A stretch of 64,000 nucleotides of DNA from Luteimonas aquatica (lineage in GTDB: Bacteria; Pseudomonadota; Gammaproteobacteria; Xanthomonadales; Xanthomonadaceae). Position numbers and translations under genes: made by a program. The stretch is from positions 143,039-207,038 of the forward strand of contig NZ_JALBFU010000004.1 of assembly GCF_022662575.1 (NCBI RefSeq). The letters are read 5' to 3'. Under the pieces are notes generated by a model. It did no database searches. It was not told where the DNA came from and saw only the letters and a list, made by a program, of their open reading frames with translations. Of this stretch, positions 63,001-64,000 are shown in pieces (positions within the stretch are counted from its first letter, which is position 1; the number at the start of each line of letters is the position of its first letter).

Positions 63001-64000
63001 GGACACGCAGGCCCAGCAAGCGCAGCCGCAGACCGCGCAGGCGCAGCAGGCGCCGTCGCAGGAAACGCAGACGCAGCAAGCGCAGCCGCAGACCGCGCAG
63101 GCGCAGCAGACCCAGCCGCAGGAAACGCAGGCTCAGCAGCGTCCGCTGCCCGGCGAGCCGATGCCGGGCATGCGTCCGCCACCGGGTCCCGACGGCTTGC
63201 CGCCGCGGAGTCCCGATGGCGAGGTCTATGGGGCGAACCGCGAGGGGTATCCGGGAGGCCCGGGAGCGGGAGGACGTCCCGAAGGTCAGCCGCCGGGTCC
63301 CGACGGCCGGCCGCCGCGGCGTCCCGCTGGGGCGGCCTACGCCGCGAACCGCGAAGGGTACCCGGGCGGCCCGGGCGCGGGTGGTGGGCCCGCGGGTCGG
63401 CCCCCGGGTCCCGACGGCGGGCCGCCGCGGGGTCCCGATGGGGAGGTCTACGGGGCCACCCGGGACGGGGAGCCGGGCGGCCCGGGAGCGGGTGGCCGGC
63501 CCGCGGGTCGGCCGCCCGGTCCCCACGGCCGGCCGCCGCGCGGTCCTGAAGGCGAGGTCTACGGCGCGAACCGCGAGGGGTATCCGGGAGGCCCGGGAGC
63601 AGGTGGGCGTCCCGAAGGTCTGCCGCCCAGTCCCGACGGCCGGCCGCCGCGCGGTCCTGAAGGCGAGGTCTACGGCGCGAACCGCGATGGGTATCCGGGA
63701 GGCCCGGGAGCGGGCGGGCGTTCCGAACGTCCGACCGATCTGGACGCCGATCCCAGCCAGCGCCGGGACGGGCAGGGTCCGCCGCCGTTGCCGGGTCGCG
63801 AGCATCCGCTCTTCGAACAGGCCATGCGCGGGCTCGACAAGCTGGGCCCGGAAGCGGGCGGCTACCGCAACGATGACGAGAAGGAACGGATCGCCGGTGC
63901 CCTTGCGCTGAGCGCCCAGGAATCCACGCCGCCGCTCAAGGAGATCCATGACGTGGTCGCCAGCAAGGTCAACGGCAACCTGTTCGCGGTGTGGACGAAT
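60026..64000 (+). CDS. Giant T4SS antibacterial effector: GH19 + C39-like + M23-like + repeats + XVIPCD (partial)
   Basis: The frame is open from ATG 60026 to the window end (1325 codons, no stop), without signal peptide. Residues 20-190 form a GH19 chitinase/lysozyme-like domain with catalytic Glu70 (LAQETDGFNTMEEYASG) and GRGFIQLTGRANYA. After a Thr/Gly/Pro linker, a C39-like peptidase domain follows with Cys290 (NWQCGPTSLTMAM), His378 (GGHFIYV) and Asp395 (VVGDPARQ). A Gln-rich linker leads to an M23/LytM-like domain at about 545-650 (IPSPMAGEVMFAGDYGG, HVH at 638-640). Then come 20-residue Gln/Ala/Pro repeats (about 693-1039), 37-residue Gly/Pro repeats (about 1053-1237) and, from about 1258, the XVIPCD start (HPLFEQAMRGLDKLG, KEIHDVVASKVNGNLFAVW), which recruits effectors to VirD4 of the killing T4SS. 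The likely action is peptidoglycan breakdown in a neighbouring bacterium. Confidence 0.88.
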   Translation, partial: MNVQRRMPDAPLSPAPSTGGLTAEQVQQIAPNLSAERAAQLAGPLTQAMVAAEANTPQRQSMFLAQLAQETDGFNTMEEYASGADYEGRADLGNTEPGDGERFKGRGFIQLTGRANYAAASEALGVDLVGNPELASDPDVAAKTAAWYWQQRDINSAADAGNFEEVTRRINGGLNGIDARRAYHERAQTALGDGVTLPSQTQDTTTAPTQGNPSTPAQDTGGQTPASPGTGGQTPAPGGQTPAAGQSGGNNGTTDTTTTDSGANTGAEEAVGPNLDRNDWYKSQPGNWQCGPTSLTMAMSSWGMRPSNDATLNEMINLTGANENDGVPGNASLVADAAKKAGMESSYNPDGSAAAVGAAIDRGHSVVLNGGLPGGGGHFIYVAGKDEQGNFVVGDPARQNVTSMTPQELEAFSYANPGEHPNGFAEVWREGQTKQQKPEAETQATDTQKQDTQQQQTQQQGVPSAEQSQPKQDASEQPGTSQQQTTQPGQQSPSTTQTQQPGDTSSQQVPTYTPYEVKNSSGTVINDPSQLEQHHDGQTTRTRGAEYGLPQELSVNDVVLGNGSNAEQQKIPSPMAGEVMFAGDYGGGAGNSVILKGDDGRLAYMYHMSEVDVQKGQRVEYGQTLGNQGNTGDSQGAHVHIEAPKDVTDAWVTDLNDGRFDRQNKQQDVAANEKPGDTTQNQSASPAQTQPQETQAQQAQPQTAQAQQAPSQETQAQQAQPQAAQAQQTPTQETQAQQAQPQPAQAQQPPSQETQAQQAQPQTAQAQQTPSQETQAQQAQPQAAQAQQTPSQETQAQHAQPQTAQAQQTPTQETQAQQAQPQPAQAQQPPSQETQAQQAQPQPAQAQQPPSQETQAQQAQPQPAQAQQPPSQETQAQQAQPQPAQAQQPPSQETQAQQAQPQTAQAQQTPSQETQAQQAQPQTAQAQQAPSLETQTQQAPPQTAQAQLAPAQETQTQHAQPQTAQAEQTPSQETQAQHAQPQPAPAQQTPSQDTQAQQAQPQTAQAQQAPSQETQTQQAQPQTAQAQQTQPQETQAQQRPLPGEPMPGMRPPPGPDGLPPRSPDGEVYGANREGYPGGPGAGGRPEGQPPGPDGRPPRRPAGAAYAANREGYPGGPGAGGGPAGRPPGPDGGPPRGPDGEVYGATRDGEPGGPGAGGRPAGRPPGPHGRPPRGPEGEVYGANREGYPGGPGAGGRPEGLPPSPDGRPPRGPEGEVYGANRDGYPGGPGAGGRSERPTDLDADPSQRRDGQGPPPLPGREHPLFEQAMRGLDKLGPEAGGYRNDDEKERIAGALALSAQESTPPLKEIHDVVASKVNGNLFAVWTN
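62101..63140 (+). repeat. 60-bp tandem repeat array, 17 full units plus a partial unit
   Basis: Units of exactly 60 bases start at 62101 with GGAAACRCAGGC and keep register without any insertion or deletion to 63120, then fade out at about 63140. A partial copy precedes at about 62086. Each unit encodes 20 residues of the pattern QAQQAQPQxAQAQQxPSQET. The units at 62521, 62581 and 62641 are identical, which points to recent duplication, while units after 62761 are more diverged. Because the repeat has no stop in several frames, long false open frames appear on both strands here. Confidence 0.95.
63183..63737 (+). repeat. 111-bp tandem repeat array, five units
   Basis: Five units of 111 bases begin at 63183, 63294, 63405, 63516 and 63627. 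Each encodes 37 residues of the type PGPDGRPPRGPEGEVYGANRE then GYPGGPGAGGRPEG. The copies differ by many substitutions but keep length. The Gly/Pro richness suggests an extended, collagen-like spacer between the catalytic half and the secretion domain of the effector. Confidence 0.9.

Noticed and set aside
62101..63140. Possible CRISPR array because of regular 60-base spacing
   Set aside because: There are no unique spacers between repeats, the whole unit repeats, and it stays in frame inside a protein gene.
61538..63949. Open frames on the minus strand and in other plus frames through the 60-bp repeats
   Set aside because: The repeat unit has no stop codon in several frames, so these are by-products; codon use and the flanking domains support only the frame that starts at 60026.
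1..64000. Insertion sequences, tRNA or rRNA genes, prophage or integrase genes
   Set aside because: None could be recognised; no transposase motifs, no tRNA-like cloverleaf and no attachment-site duplication were noticed by eye.

Overview
The window is very GC-rich, densely coded chromosomal DNA that looks like a Lysobacter-type member of the Xanthomonadaceae (Lysobacteraceae). The signs are two large TonB-dependent receptors, many exported glycoside hydrolases, a perfect Clp/CRP-type site, and a contact-killing effector that ends in the Xanthomonadales T4SS recruitment domain (XVIPCD). The genus is an inference; no rRNA or marker gene is present.

Left part (1-18.6 kb): the tail of an ExbD gene, a TonB gene, a putative porin, two small exported proteins and a giant filamentous-haemagglutinin-like protein (4035-16013) follow one another on the plus strand, with no TpsB-type transporter in view. 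After this come a PstS/DING-like periplasmic binding protein, a clear terminator, and a small exported protein with eight cysteines on the other strand.

Middle left (18.6-32.6 kb): a GalNAc utilisation locus. On the minus strand are agaS-agaK-agaZ-agaR. Divergent from them are a GH31 enzyme with carbohydrate-binding modules, a TonB-dependent receptor, a DUF5077/DUF3472 protein and a GH109 enzyme. GH31 and GH109 are both families with alpha-N-acetylgalactosaminidases, so the locus reads as release, uptake and breakdown of alpha-linked GalNAc (mucin or blood-group-A-like glycans). CTTTCG-type inverted repeats between agaS and GH31 are the likely AgaR operators.

Middle right (32.6-59.5 kb): an N-glycan and glycoside locus. 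It starts with a FadR-type GntR regulator, then GH20 and GH3. A minus-strand operon (44.4 to 38.4 kb) encodes three GH29 fucosidases and a PNGase A-family amidase, all joined by 4-bp start/stop overlaps. A divergent plus-strand operon (44.8-54.3 kb) encodes an SUMF-like protein, two Gfo/Idh/MocA oxidoreductases, ThuA, ApbE, DUF1080, an MFS transporter and two TIM-barrel proteins; this set resembles the oxidation/beta-elimination (3-keto-glycoside) route. A CBM32 protein with a PNGase F-like C-terminus and a second TonB-dependent receptor close the locus. The same 15-base motif (consensus nnnGGTTGGACCATT) sits in four intergenic regions, including directly in front of the GntR gene, and ties these units into one candidate regulon. 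A Clp/CRP-type site lies between the two divergent operons.

Right end (59.6-64 kb): a periplasmic protein that is probably an immunity factor lies divergent to a very large T4SS effector gene (60026 to beyond the window end). The effector has GH19, C39-like and M23-like modules, seventeen in-register 60-bp repeats, five 111-bp repeats and the start of an XVIPCD.
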